From Stenotrophomonas maltophilia R551-3 (lineage in GTDB: Bacteria > Pseudomonadota > Gammaproteobacteria > Xanthomonadales > Xanthomonadaceae): a DNA stretch of 64,000 bases. The notes beneath the pieces were generated by a model, which did no database searches, had not been told where the DNA came from, and saw only the letters and a list, made by a program, of their open reading frames with translations. Position 1 is the first letter of the stretch. Each line of letters starts with the position of its first letter. Positions 36,326 through 44,610 of this stretch are shown piece after piece. Both the position numbers and the translations under genes were made by a program. The stretch is taken from contig NC_011071.1 of assembly GCF_000020665.1 (NCBI RefSeq), positions 362,501-426,500 of the forward strand, written 5' to 3'.

Positions 36326-37489
36326 TCAGGTCTTCGGGGTGAGCTTCAGCAGGCGCGCCTTGTTGCCGTCTTCCAGCAGCCACAGTGCGCCATCCGGGCC
36401 CTGTTCCACTTCACGGATGCGTTCGCCCATGTTGAAGCGTTCGGCTTCGCGCGCGCTGTCGCCATCGAAGGCCACACGCACCAGCGAGGTGGATGACAGG
36501 CCGCCGATGAAGCCGCTGCCCTTCCACTGCGGGAACAGGTTACTGCTGTAGATGACGAAGCCGGCCGGCGAGATCACCGGCGTCCAGGTCACCTTCGGGG
36601 CGGCGAATTCCGGGCGGGTGCTGTGGTCGGGAATCGGGCGGCCGTCGTAATGGTCACCATTGGAGACGATCGGGTAGCCGTAGTTGGCGCCGCGCACGAT
36701 CAGGTTCAGTTCGTCGCCACCGGCCGGGCCCATCTCGTGGGCCCACAGCTTGCCGTTGGCGTCGAAGGCCATGCCGAGGATGTTGCGGTGGCCCAGCGAC
36801 CACACCTGCGCGGCAACACCACCCTGCGAGGCGAACGGGTTGTCGGTGGGCAGGCTGCCATCATCGTTGAGGCGGATGATCTTGCCGAGGTTGCCGCCCA
36901 TGTCCTGTGCCGGATCGAACTTCTGCCGTTCACTGGAACTGATCCACAGCTTGCCGTCCGGGCCGAAGACGAGGCGGTGGCCGTAGTGGCCCTCGCCGCT
37001 GACCTTGGGCGTCTGTCGCCAGATCACCTTCAGGTCCTTCAGCTCACCGCCACCCTTGGCATCCAGCGCCAGCGTGGCACGCGCGACGGCAGCGCCTCGG
37101 GTGTCCAGCGTGCCTTCCTCTGCATAGCTGAGGTAGATCACGTGGTTGCTTGCGAACTGCGGGTGCAGGATCACATCGCCGAAACCACCCTGGCCACCGT
37201 AGGCGACCTTGGGCACACCGGTGATTTCATGCTTCTGGCCACTGGCCAGGTCCAGATGCTGCAGCTTGCCGCGCTTCTCGGTCACCAGCAGGCTGCCATC
37301 GGGCAGGAAGGTCATTGCCCACGGTTGGTCGAAGCGGCTGACCTCGGTGGCGGTGAATGGGCGTTGGTCTGCAGCGGCGCTGGTGGCGGCAGCCTTCTGC
37401 CCACTGGCATCGGGGCCGGCGGCACTGCAGGCCGTGGTGGCGAGGATCGGCAACAGGCCGAGGGCGAGCAGCAGGGGCGTGCGGGTCAT
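36326..37489 (-). CDS. PQQ-dependent sugar dehydrogenase, lipoprotein
   Basis: A 387-residue six-bladed beta-propeller of the soluble aldose/glucose dehydrogenase family. A lipobox (LATTACSAAG) suggests outer-membrane or inner-membrane anchoring. Motifs are QPWAMTFLPDGSLLVTEKRG at the start of the propeller, GHYGHRLVFGPDGKLWIS with the catalytic-type His, and MGPAGGDELNLI. It would oxidise an aldose sugar in the periplasm, with PQQ as cofactor. GGAGA precedes the ATG. Confidence 0.9.
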   Translation of the reverse strand: MTRTPLLLALGLLPILATTACSAAGPDASGQKAAATSAAADQRPFTATEVSRFDQPWAMTFLPDGSLLVTEKRGKLQHLDLASGQKHEITGVPKVAYGGQGGFGDVILHPQFASNHVIYLSYAEEGTLDTRGAAVARATLALDAKGGGELKDLKVIWRQTPKVSGEGHYGHRLVFGPDGKLWISSSERQKFDPAQDMGGNLGKIIRLNDDGSLPTDNPFASQGGVAAQVWSLGHRNILGMAFDANGKLWAHEMGPAGGDELNLIVRGANYGYPIVSNGDHYDGRPIPDHSTRPEFAAPKVTWTPVISPAGFVIYSSNLFPQWKGSGFIGGLSSTSLVRVAFDGDSAREAERFNMGERIREVEQGPDGALWLLEDGNKARLLKLTPKT

Positions 37490-37659
37490 GGGTATCTCCA
37501 GCGGAAGGGGATGCGGATGGCCAGGCTCTCCCTTGTATACCACCGGGGCGGTGACGGTCCTGGCCCGAAGGTCCTGTTTCCCCCTGTGCGGCGGCGGCGG
37601 GATCGTCTAGGGTGGGTTCGCCCGGGCAAAGCATGCCCGCCTGACTGCAAGGAACCGCA

Positions 37660-38112
37660 ATGAACGCACCGATCATCCATCGACCCTCGCCGGCCTTCAT
37701 TGCCGCCTCCTGGGTGGCCCTGCTGCTCGGCGCGGTGGCCTACCTGGTAGGCCTGTTCAATGCGGAGATGCCGCTGAACGAGAAGGGCTATTACCTCACC
37801 CTGCTGCTGTTTGGCCTGTTCGCAGCGGTGTCGCTGCAGAAGAGCGTGCGCGACCGTGTCGAGGGCATTCCGGTGAGTGGCCTGTATTACGCGCTGTGCT
37901 GGTTCGCCTTGCTGTCTGCGCTGTTGTTGCTGCTGGTTGGCCTGTGGAACGCCACCCTGGTTCTGAGCGAGAAGGGCTTCTACGGCATGGCCTATGCGCT
38001 GTCGCTGTTCGGCGCGGTGGCGGTGCAGAAGAACACCCGTGACCTGATCGCCGCCGGTGGCGGTGAAAGCAAGCGCAGTGCGGGCGTCCCGCCGCTGCCG
38101 GAACAGGAGTGA
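37660..38112 (+). CDS. yiaA: YiaA/YiaB family inner membrane protein
   Basis: A 150-residue membrane protein with four helices built as an internal duplication. Each half has a pattern of two helices joined by L-x-EKGYY or L-SEKGFY, followed by LQKSVRDR or VQKNTRDL. This is the YiaA/YiaB two-helix domain. Its function is unknown; the E. coli relatives are linked to stress responses. AAGGA precedes the start. Confidence 0.88.
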   Translation: MNAPIIHRPSPAFIAASWVALLLGAVAYLVGLFNAEMPLNEKGYYLTLLLFGLFAAVSLQKSVRDRVEGIPVSGLYYALCWFALLSALLLLLVGLWNATLVLSEKGFYGMAYALSLFGAVAVQKNTRDLIAAGGGESKRSAGVPPLPEQE

Positions 38113-38121
38113 TGCAGCAAC

Positions 38122-38148
38122 GGTAGCGCCGGGCCATGCCCGGCGCTG
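38122..38148. repeat. single SMAG-type hairpin
   Basis: GGTAGCGCCGGGCCATGCCCGGCGCT, one unit only. Confidence 0.75.
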
Positions 38149-38164
38149 CCGCATATCGGGTCCG

Positions 38165-38494
38165 TCAGGGGCCGCGTGCCAGGCGCGGTTCCACCTGCTG
38201 CGCTTCCTCCCAGCCACGGCGCACGGCATTGCGCGCCTGCGCCCACTCCAGCCGGCTCTTGCCACGTTCGCTGGCCCAGCGTGATTCCAGTTCGCCCTCC
38301 ATTTCCTCGTAGGCGCGGATCATGTCCTGCGCGCGGGCCGAGTGGCCGATGCGGTAGGCCGGTTCGTAGTCGTCGAAGAACAGCTGGTCGTCATAGTACG
38401 GTTCAGAGGTATAGCGCTCGCGCCAGTAGTTGCTGACCGCGTCGCGCGGCGTGCTGTCGTCCGGCACGCGGCCGGGGATCTGGTATTCGGCCAT
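38165..38494 (-). CDS. hypothetical acidic/aromatic protein
   Basis: A 109-residue soluble protein. The middle is rich in Asp, Tyr and Phe (EPYYDDQLFFDDYEPAYRIG); the C-terminal half has an amphipathic pattern with W-A-Q-A-R-N-A-V-R-R-G-W-E-E. Similar short DDYxPAYRxG...GWEEAR proteins occur near stress genes in other bacteria, but no function is known. GGAG precedes the ATG. Next gene downstream on the other strand is yiaA. Confidence 0.75.
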   Translation of the reverse strand: MAEYQIPGRVPDDSTPRDAVSNYWRERYTSEPYYDDQLFFDDYEPAYRIGHSARAQDMIRAYEEMEGELESRWASERGKSRLEWAQARNAVRRGWEEAQQVEPRLARGP

Positions 38495-38602
38495 GGAAGG
38501 GCTCCGTTGTTGACGAAGCCTGATCGTGCCTGCGTGGCGGTTAACGGCCGGGGCCGGCAGCGTGATCGTCAGATCAATCTGCCGGTCAGGGCGCGCCACC
38601 GT

Positions 38603-39904
38603 TCACCCGGCGTCGGCATCCTTGCGCGGCAGTTTGTAGATCACTGCGCCGATGGCGAAGGCGACCAGCGCGGCGGCGATGTTCTGCCAGCTGGCACTGG
38701 CGAACAGGGCCAGGCACAGCAACAGCGCCAGTACCGGAATCAGCGGGCCACCGGGCAGCTTCAGCGCACCGGGGCGGTCGGCGTAGCGCTTGGCCAGTAC
38801 CAGGACTGCGGCGGCAGTACCGATGTAGGCGAACAGGCGCGTGGTCATCGACAGCAGCGCCAGCTGCACGAACGAACCCGACAGCGCCAGCCCGAGCGCG
38901 ATCAGGCCCTGGCACAGGATCGATGCGGCCGGTGTATGGAAGCGCGGATGCACCTGCGCCAGGATCTTCGGCCCGTAGCCATCGCGCGCCAGCGCGAACA
39001 GGAAGCGCGGGCCCATCATCATCGTGTTGCTGTTGGTGCCGAGGATGGAAATGGTCGCGCCCACGGTGAGGATCAGCGCGAGTGCCTCACCACCGAAGCC
39101 GGCGGCGGCGTCGGCCAGCGGCGTGGCCGAGCTGGACAGCCCGGCCAGCGTGCCCTGCGCCACCACCTGAACCGCTCCATAGATGACGGTGACGGTGATG
39201 ATCATGGTGATCAGTGCGAATGGAATATCGCGGCGTGGGTTGCGGTACTCGCCGGCCGCAGCCGGAATGTTCTCGAAGCCCGCGTAGGCGTACAGCAGCA
39301 GCAAGGCGGCTTCACCCATACGCTGCAGGTCGTGCGGGTCCGGGCGCTGGCCGGAGAACACCAGCTGCGGATCGATGTAGAACGCGCCGATGGCCACGAA
39401 CAGCAGCAGCGGCAGCATCTTGCCGATCACCAGCACCACGCCGGTCCGCGCGGCCGAGCGCACGCCGATGATGTTGACGCCGGTGAGGAAGCCCAGCGAC
39501 ACCACGATCACCGCGATGCGGCCCATGCCGGCGCCGGCCCAGGGCCAGAAGCGTGCCACCGCATCGGCCAGCGCATTGCTGAGCGCGGCCGCCGAGCTGA
39601 TGCGGGTCAGCCAGATCATCCAGCCGATCTCGAACCCGGCAAAACGGCCGAACGCCTCGCGGGCATACAGGTAGCTGCCGCCGGGTTCATCGAAGTAGCT
39701 GGCGGCCTGTGCGTAGCACAGCACCAGCAGCGCGACGACGATGCCGGCGGCGACCACGCCCCACAGGCTGAAGGGGCCGAGCAGGGCGACGGTGGCGGCC
39801 GGCAGCAGGTAGATGCCGCTGCCGATCACGTCGTTGATCGACAGGCCGACGATCTGCCAGCGGCTGACCGCGCGCTGCAGCTGCGGTTCGTCCTGCGCGC
39901 TCAA
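38603..39904 (-). CDS. APC family amino acid permease
   Basis: A 433-residue transporter with twelve predicted helices. The substrate-binding unwound helix reads SINDVIGSGIYLLP, typical of amino acid-polyamine-organocation permeases. The TTG start overlaps the stop of the upstream L,D-transpeptidase-like gene (TTGA) with GGAG upstream; a GTG at 39937 inside that gene is an alternative. The overlap means the two genes are translated together, which suggests amino acids or peptides from cell-wall turnover as substrate. That is an inference. Confidence 0.9.
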   Translation of the reverse strand: MSAQDEPQLQRAVSRWQIVGLSINDVIGSGIYLLPAATVALLGPFSLWGVVAAGIVVALLVLCYAQAASYFDEPGGSYLYAREAFGRFAGFEIGWMIWLTRISSAAALSNALADAVARFWPWAGAGMGRIAVIVVSLGFLTGVNIIGVRSAARTGVVLVIGKMLPLLLFVAIGAFYIDPQLVFSGQRPDPHDLQRMGEAALLLLYAYAGFENIPAAAGEYRNPRRDIPFALITMIITVTVIYGAVQVVAQGTLAGLSSSATPLADAAAGFGGEALALILTVGATISILGTNSNTMMMGPRFLFALARDGYGPKILAQVHPRFHTPAASILCQGLIALGLALSGSFVQLALLSMTTRLFAYIGTAAAVLVLAKRYADRPGALKLPGGPLIPVLALLLCLALFASASWQNIAAALVAFAIGAVIYKLPRKDADAG

Positions 39905-40662
39905 CGGGCGTCTCCGCTCAGTGCGGGCAGCTGCCACTGTGCCTGCAGGCGCGTGTACTCGGCGCGCGGCAGCAGCACGAAGCGCGGCGTATCCTGCGGC
40001 CGCAGCCAGTCCAGCAGCGCCTGCATGCGTGCCTGCGGCATGGCGGTGCAGCCGGCCGTGGCCTCACCGGGCGCGCGCCACAGATGGGCGAAGATGCAGC
40101 TGCCCTTGCCGGGCTGGTTGTCCGGGTTGTGGGCAATCACGAAGCCTTCCTGGTAACGCACGTCGCCCTTGTTGTGCAGGTCCAGCCGCATCGGCTCGGT
40201 GGAGCCCTTGATCGCGGCGCTGCCGACCTTCTTCGCATCGACGATGCGGTTGTAGAACGGTGAACCGGGCACATCCATGCAGTAGCTGCTTTCAAGCATG
40301 GGCTGGTAGGCCATCGCAGTTCGGGGGCGGGTGATGGCATAGCCGAAGGCGCTGCCGAGCGCGAATACGCCGGCCGGGCTGCGGCCATCGCCTTCCTGCT
40401 TCTGTGGGCCATCGCCCTGCGCCGGATGCAGGCCCAGACCCCACGCGCTGCCGGTACGGCCGAGCGCGACCGGGAAGCCCTGCCCGTGCGTGCGCCAGCC
40501 CTTGCCGTCGCGTTCATAGGCCTGCAGCTGCCCCTGGGTGCTGCTCCAGTTGTCGCTGGTGACCACGATCAGCTGGCGTGCACCATCGAGCGGCGCAGCG
40601 TAGGCGGACATCGCAGCGGCAAGCAGCAGCGCAGTGGTGGCGAGACGGGCCAGCGAATTCAT
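39901..40662 (-). CDS. L,D-transpeptidase catalytic (YkuD) domain protein
   Basis: A 253-residue exported protein (signal ALLLAAAMSAYA-AP). The YkuD/ErfK catalytic motif is present in the C-terminal half as FAHLWRAPGEATAGCTAMP: His, Gly and the nucleophile Cys. This branch resembles the L,D-transpeptidase-like proteins with SPAGVFALGSAFGY rather than the LysM-carrying enzymes; it may be a transpeptidase or carboxypeptidase acting on cell-wall peptides. It overlaps the permease gene downstream and lies 15 nt after the RpiR regulator, forming a three-gene unit. Confidence 0.87.
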   Translation of the reverse strand: MNSLARLATTALLLAAAMSAYAAPLDGARQLIVVTSDNWSSTQGQLQAYERDGKGWRTHGQGFPVALGRTGSAWGLGLHPAQGDGPQKQEGDGRSPAGVFALGSAFGYAITRPRTAMAYQPMLESSYCMDVPGSPFYNRIVDAKKVGSAAIKGSTEPMRLDLHNKGDVRYQEGFVIAHNPDNQPGKGSCIFAHLWRAPGEATAGCTAMPQARMQALLDWLRPQDTPRFVLLPRAEYTRLQAQWQLPALSGDAR

Positions 40663-40677
40663 CAACGTGCGCTCCGG

Positions 40678-41526
40678 TCAGGAATCCAGCAGGTGGTCGA
40701 TCCGCTCCAGGTTCACCGCCAGTTGCTGCTGGCGGTCCGGATTGGCGTGGCAGAGCAGCACGAACAGGAAATCGAGCAGCGCGTGCATGGCGCTACGGTA
40801 CAGCAGCTGCGCGACCTGCGGCGTGCGGTCGTGCGCGCACACCGCCAGCGCGGCATCAGCATGCGCGCGCAGCGGGTTGGCGGTGTGGCGGGTAATGGAA
40901 ATCACCTTGCCGCCCATATCCTGGAACTGCCGCGACAGCTGCGACAGCTGGGGCAGGTTGCCGAACTCGGAGAACATCAACAGCACGTCACCCGGGCGTG
41001 CCGCTGACAGGTTGGCCAGCATCAGGATCGGGTCGGTATGCGGCACCACCAGCAGCCCGAGCAGCGACAGCCGCATGGCGAACTCACGCGCGTACAGGCC
41101 GTCATCACCCAGTCCGTACACGAACAGCTTCGGTGCCCCATCGAGCAGCTGCACGATGCGCTCGATCTCCTCGCGCGGATTGGCCTGGCGGGTTTCCTCC
41201 TCGGCCTGTGCCTTGCTGCGGCGCAGGGCCTCGCCCAGGCGCAGGTAGTCGTCACCGCTGTCTGGTTCGCTGGGCGCCTGTTGCGGGTCGGCACCCGCGC
41301 GGGCCACGTCCTGACCGATGGAGTATTTCAGGTCCGGGTAGCCCTTGAAGCCGAGCTTCTGGCTGAACTTCACCACGCTGGACTGGCTGATGCCCAACGC
41401 GCTGGCCAGCTGCTGGGACGAGTAGTCGCGCAGCAGGTGGGCGTTGTCGAGGATGAAGTCGGCGATGCGGCGCTCGATGGCCGACATCTGCCCGCGCTCG
41501 GAACGGATCTTCAGCAGGGGCGGCAT
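40678..41526 (-). CDS. MurR/RpiR family transcriptional regulator
   Basis: A 282-residue repressor. The N-terminal helix-turn-helix domain (residues 1-77, with SSQQLASALGISQSSVVKFSQKLGFKGYPDLK) is followed by a SIS sugar-phosphate-binding domain (about 110-260, with LFVYGLGDDG and MFSEFGN). MurR of E. coli senses MurNAc-6-phosphate. Here the neighbours act on cell-wall peptides, so the ligand may be a muropeptide sugar or a different metabolite. It heads a unit with the L,D-transpeptidase-like and permease genes. Confidence 0.93.
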   Translation of the reverse strand: MPPLLKIRSERGQMSAIERRIADFILDNAHLLRDYSSQQLASALGISQSSVVKFSQKLGFKGYPDLKYSIGQDVARAGADPQQAPSEPDSGDDYLRLGEALRRSKAQAEEETRQANPREEIERIVQLLDGAPKLFVYGLGDDGLYAREFAMRLSLLGLLVVPHTDPILMLANLSAARPGDVLLMFSEFGNLPQLSQLSRQFQDMGGKVISITRHTANPLRAHADAALAVCAHDRTPQVAQLLYRSAMHALLDFLFVLLCHANPDRQQQLAVNLERIDHLLDS

Positions 41527-41643
41527 GCGGGGAGTCCGGGCAAGGATAGGCGCGTTGCGGTTGGCAGCGTAGAGCGTGTCATGGAATGGGCCGGGCGGGT
41601 GCCAGCCGCGAGGGGGGTACGGGGTAGAGCAGAAGCAGGAGCA

Positions 41644-41667
41644 TTCACGCATGGCGTGGATCTACGG
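41644..41667. repeat. single SMAG-type hairpin
   Basis: TTCACGCATGGCGTGGATCTAC, inverted orientation, in the 421-nt gap upstream of the RpiR gene. Confidence 0.7.
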
Positions 41668-41689
41668 GGGGCAGTTGTTGCCTTTGACG

Positions 41690-41886
41690 TTGAGTCCGCC
41701 TTCAAGCGAGCCGAGCACCGCAGGTCCGGCGAGGGCGAAGAGGCGCGGGTGTCTGAGCGCAGCGAGTTCCGCGCCGTCCCTCGCCGGACCGAGGAGCACA
41801 GGGCACCGACGTGCGCAGCACGTCGGCTCGCGGCCGGCGGAGCGTTTCTTTTGGTTACTTTTCTTTTCGCGAAAAGAAAAGTAACG
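41690..41886. repeat. intergenic element ending in a 32-nt perfect palindrome
   Basis: A non-coding stretch containing a ACGTGCGCAGCACGT hairpin (about 41809-41823) and, at 41854-41885, GTTACTTTTCTTTTCG followed by its exact reverse complement. I recall similar TTTTCTTTT palindromes in intergenic regions of related bacteria, often mis-called as short proteins. No gene is supported here. Confidence 0.55.
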
Positions 41887-41917
41887 CCCGACCAAGCATC
41901 AGATACGCACGGCCCTT

Positions 41918-41940
41918 GTAGAGTCGAGCCATGCTCGACT
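41918..41940. repeat. single SMAG hairpin
   Basis: GTAGAGTCGAGCCATGCTCG..., 8 nt from the stop of the epimerase gene. Confidence 0.8.
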
Positions 41941-41947
41941 GCGCGGT

Positions 41948-43042
41948 TCAACCCAGCATCTCCAGCCCGCGCACTTCGGTGATGCCCAGCCCCGGCACGT
42001 CGCTGATGCTGATCTCCGATTCGTTGAAGTGCACGCCGCCACTGACCGGGTCGAACTGGCCCAGCGAGGGGCCGTCGAGGTCGACCTTGGTGATCACATC
42101 GCTCTTGGCCACCGCCAGGTGCACCGCCGCGGCCACGCTGATGCTCGATTCGATCATGCAGCCGATCATGCAGGGCACACCGTAGATACCGGCGATGTCG
42201 GCGATGCGGATCGCGTTGGACAGGCCGCCGGTCTTCATCAACTTGATGTTGATGATGTCGGCCGCGCGCTGCTGGATCAGGTCCATCACCTGGCTCGGGC
42301 TGAACACGCTTTCGTCGGCCATCACCGGCGTGTTGACGCGGTCGGTCACGTACTTCAGGCCACTGATGTCGGCCGCCTTCACCGGCTGCTCCAGCAGCTC
42401 CAGCACCACGCCGGCCTCTTCCAGTGTGCGCATCGCATGCACCGCCTGCTTGGCGGTCCAGCCCTGGTTGGCATCCAGCCGAAGCAGGGCGCGGCCTTCC
42501 ACGGCGGCGTGGATTGCCTTGACCCGTTCGATGTCCAGACCGATGTCCTTGCCAACCTTGATCTTCAGCGACTCGAAGCCGCGTTCGATCGCCGACAGCG
42601 AGTCAGCCACCATCTTGTCGATGTAGTCCACGCTGATGGTGATGTCGGTGGTGATCACCGGGTCGCCGCCGCCCAGCATCTGGTACAGCGGCGCGCCATG
42701 CAGCTGTGCCCACAGGTCGTACAGCGCGATCTCCACCGCCGCCTTGGCACTGCTGTTGCGCTCCATCGCGGTCTGCACCAGCGTGCACAGATGGTTGAGG
42801 TTGACCACGTCCTGGCCGATCAGGCGCGGCGCGATGAAGTGGCGGATCGCCTCGATGATCGAGCCGTGGGTATCACCGGTGATCACCGCGGTGGCCGGTG
42901 CTTCGCCATAGCCGGTGTGGCCGGTATCGGTGCGGATCAGCACCACCACGTCTTCCACGGTTTCCACCGTGCGCAGGGCGGTCTTGAACGGTGTTTTCAG
43001 CGGCACGCGCAGCATGCCCAGTTCGATGGCAGTGATCTTCAT
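41948..43042 (-). CDS. dipeptide (L-Ala-D/L-Glu) epimerase, enolase superfamily
   Basis: A 364-residue enolase-superfamily enzyme, predicted to convert L-Ala-D-Glu from murein to L-Ala-L-Glu for catabolism. The catalytic lysines are in LKIKVGKD (about 160) and NIKLMKTGG (about 265). Metal ligands are in LRLDANQGW, LLEQPV and MADESVF, and the capping Glu-Ser-Ser in MIESSIS. This is the subgroup that includes E. coli YcjG and Bacillus YkfB. No signal peptide, so it is cytoplasmic. It overlaps the NlpC/P60 gene by 4 nt (ATGA). Confidence 0.92.
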   Translation of the reverse strand: MKITAIELGMLRVPLKTPFKTALRTVETVEDVVVLIRTDTGHTGYGEAPATAVITGDTHGSIIEAIRHFIAPRLIGQDVVNLNHLCTLVQTAMERNSSAKAAVEIALYDLWAQLHGAPLYQMLGGGDPVITTDITISVDYIDKMVADSLSAIERGFESLKIKVGKDIGLDIERVKAIHAAVEGRALLRLDANQGWTAKQAVHAMRTLEEAGVVLELLEQPVKAADISGLKYVTDRVNTPVMADESVFSPSQVMDLIQQRAADIINIKLMKTGGLSNAIRIADIAGIYGVPCMIGCMIESSISVAAAVHLAVAKSDVITKVDLDGPSLGQFDPVSGGVHFNESEISISDVPGLGITEVRGLEMLG

Positions 43043-44478
43043 TCAGGAGTCTTGGCACGCAGGCGTTGGATGTTGGTGATGCGATCGATGTAGCGGACGC
43101 TGTCGCTGGCCATCATCGGCTCCAGCGGGGTGACCGAAACACCATTGAGATGGGCCTGCACGCGTTTGCCGTCTGCACCGTACCAGCTGCCGCCCGCCGT
43201 ATCGTGGATGACCCAGGTGCGGCCGTCGACATGGCCGATGGCCATCATCACGTGGCCGGGGATGTAGACCAGATCGCCCACCTGCAGATCGGTGACGGCG
43301 CTGTCGCGCACGGCCTTGCCGTCCTTGCCGGTGAACGGCACGCGGTCCAGCGCCGGACTGACCGCCTGCGCGCTGGTATTGCGCGGTAGGAGCACGCCGA
43401 AGCTGCGGTAGATCTCGGAAACGAAACCGCTGCAGTCGCGGGTGTCGTAGTCGTGGCCCCAGCCGTAGCGTTCACCGAGGAATTTGAAGGCCTGCTGCAG
43501 CAGCAGGCGTGGAGTCAGCGGTAGGTAGTCGGCGGCGGTGTCCTGCGAACGCGGCAGCAGCGCCGGTACCAACTTCAACCGGCCATCGCTTTCGCGTACC
43601 GGCAGCTGCACCACCCACGCGGCGTGCGCCTGCTGGCCGTTCACCGGTTCGGCGGCCGGCCAGTCAGCCAGCACCGGCAGGCGCACGCCCATGTCCAGCT
43701 GCAGGCGCGAGACGCGTGGTTCTTCCGGTGTGTAGGCGGTCTGTGCGGTGGCGCCGGTGACGATGCGGTACGGCCCCTTCGCGCCGTAGCCGAGCACCGT
43801 GGCCTTGTCGCCGCTGGCGATGGCGTCGGCCTCGATCCACGCGCTGTAGCGTTCGCTGTGCACGAACAGCCAGCGGCCATCGGCGCTGCGATGGACCACG
43901 GCGACCTTGTCGCCGGGGAACAGAGCCGATTCCTGGAAGCGGTCGATGTCGGTGTCGCCGACGGTGCTGAAGACGCGCTCGCGGGTGGGGAAGGTGCGCA
44001 GTGCGGCGCGCTTCACCACCAGCCCGTATTGCGGTGTCGTCTGCGCGGGAATGGCATCAAGACCGAGATTGGCTTCGATCGCGCTGCGCAGTGCCGGGGT
44101 GATGGCCTGGCCCTCGTCGTTGTACAGCGTGCGGGTGGGCCAGCTCGACAGTGCGGTGATGCTGCCGCGCACTGCCGCTGCATCAAGCTGTGCGGGCAGC
44201 ACGGCGATGTCCTGGATGTGTCTGTCCTGCGCCCGCATGCGTGCGTTCTGCGCGTCGATCTGCATGCGGTCGAGGATCGGGGTGTCGGCGTTTTCGAGCC
44301 GTGCTGCCCAGTAGCCCGGCGTGAGGTAGGCCTCGTGCAGGCCGATCACATACGGCAGCGGTGCGCCGGGATCGGGCGCCGGGGTGGCCTGTGCAAAGGC
44401 CGGTGCGGCCAGCAGGCACAGGGCCAGGGTCAACCGGCGCGGCCAGTGCCGGCGCGGTTCGCGGGAAGCCAGGATCAT
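43039..44478 (-). CDS. exported NlpC/P60 endopeptidase with SH3 domains (YkfC-like)
   Basis: A 479-residue periplasmic cysteine peptidase predicted to cut the gamma-D-Glu-diamino acid bond of murein peptides. Signal peptide LALCLLAAPAFAQA. Two bacterial SH3 domains lie about 150-290, and the NlpC/P60 core about 320-460, with the nucleophile in DCSGFVSEIY and the histidine in PGHVMMAIGH. The pair with the epimerase copies Bacillus ykfC-ykfB. The ATG reading MILASREP was chosen; GAGGAGG lies 11 nt upstream, and a GTG three codons earlier is possible. Confidence 0.92.
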   Translation of the reverse strand: MILASREPRRHWPRRLTLALCLLAAPAFAQATPAPDPGAPLPYVIGLHEAYLTPGYWAARLENADTPILDRMQIDAQNARMRAQDRHIQDIAVLPAQLDAAAVRGSITALSSWPTRTLYNDEGQAITPALRSAIEANLGLDAIPAQTTPQYGLVVKRAALRTFPTRERVFSTVGDTDIDRFQESALFPGDKVAVVHRSADGRWLFVHSERYSAWIEADAIASGDKATVLGYGAKGPYRIVTGATAQTAYTPEEPRVSRLQLDMGVRLPVLADWPAAEPVNGQQAHAAWVVQLPVRESDGRLKLVPALLPRSQDTAADYLPLTPRLLLQQAFKFLGERYGWGHDYDTRDCSGFVSEIYRSFGVLLPRNTSAQAVSPALDRVPFTGKDGKAVRDSAVTDLQVGDLVYIPGHVMMAIGHVDGRTWVIHDTAGGSWYGADGKRVQAHLNGVSVTPLEPMMASDSVRYIDRITNIQRLRAKTPE

Positions 44479-44506
44479 GCGCTGCACACCCTCCTCGAAT
44501 GCCTGT

Positions 44507-44539
44507 AGGAATATTTATTCCTTTCTGTGTCGAAATCAA
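44507..44539 (-). promoter_or_regulatory. promoter of the NlpC/P60 operon with overlapping palindromic operator
   Basis: On the minus strand TTGATT (44534-44539) and TAAATA (44512-44517) are 16 nt apart. The -10 box lies inside AGGAATA-TT-TATTCCT (44507-44522), a perfect inverted repeat. RpiR-type regulators often use A/T-rich palindromes of this kind, and an RpiR gene lies 3 kb away. Confidence 0.55.
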
Positions 44540-44610
44540 GAATAAATTATTGACCGCCCCCCCGGCCCGTGTTACACAGCCGTTACCACCCGCGCTTGGG
44601 AAGTGTCGCT

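Noticed and set aside
41511..41951. A possible 146-residue minus-strand protein with TFLFAKRKVTKRN
   Set aside because: It runs across the intergenic palindromic element and two SMAG hairpins, and overlaps the start of the RpiR gene. Such peptides are typical spurious calls on this element.
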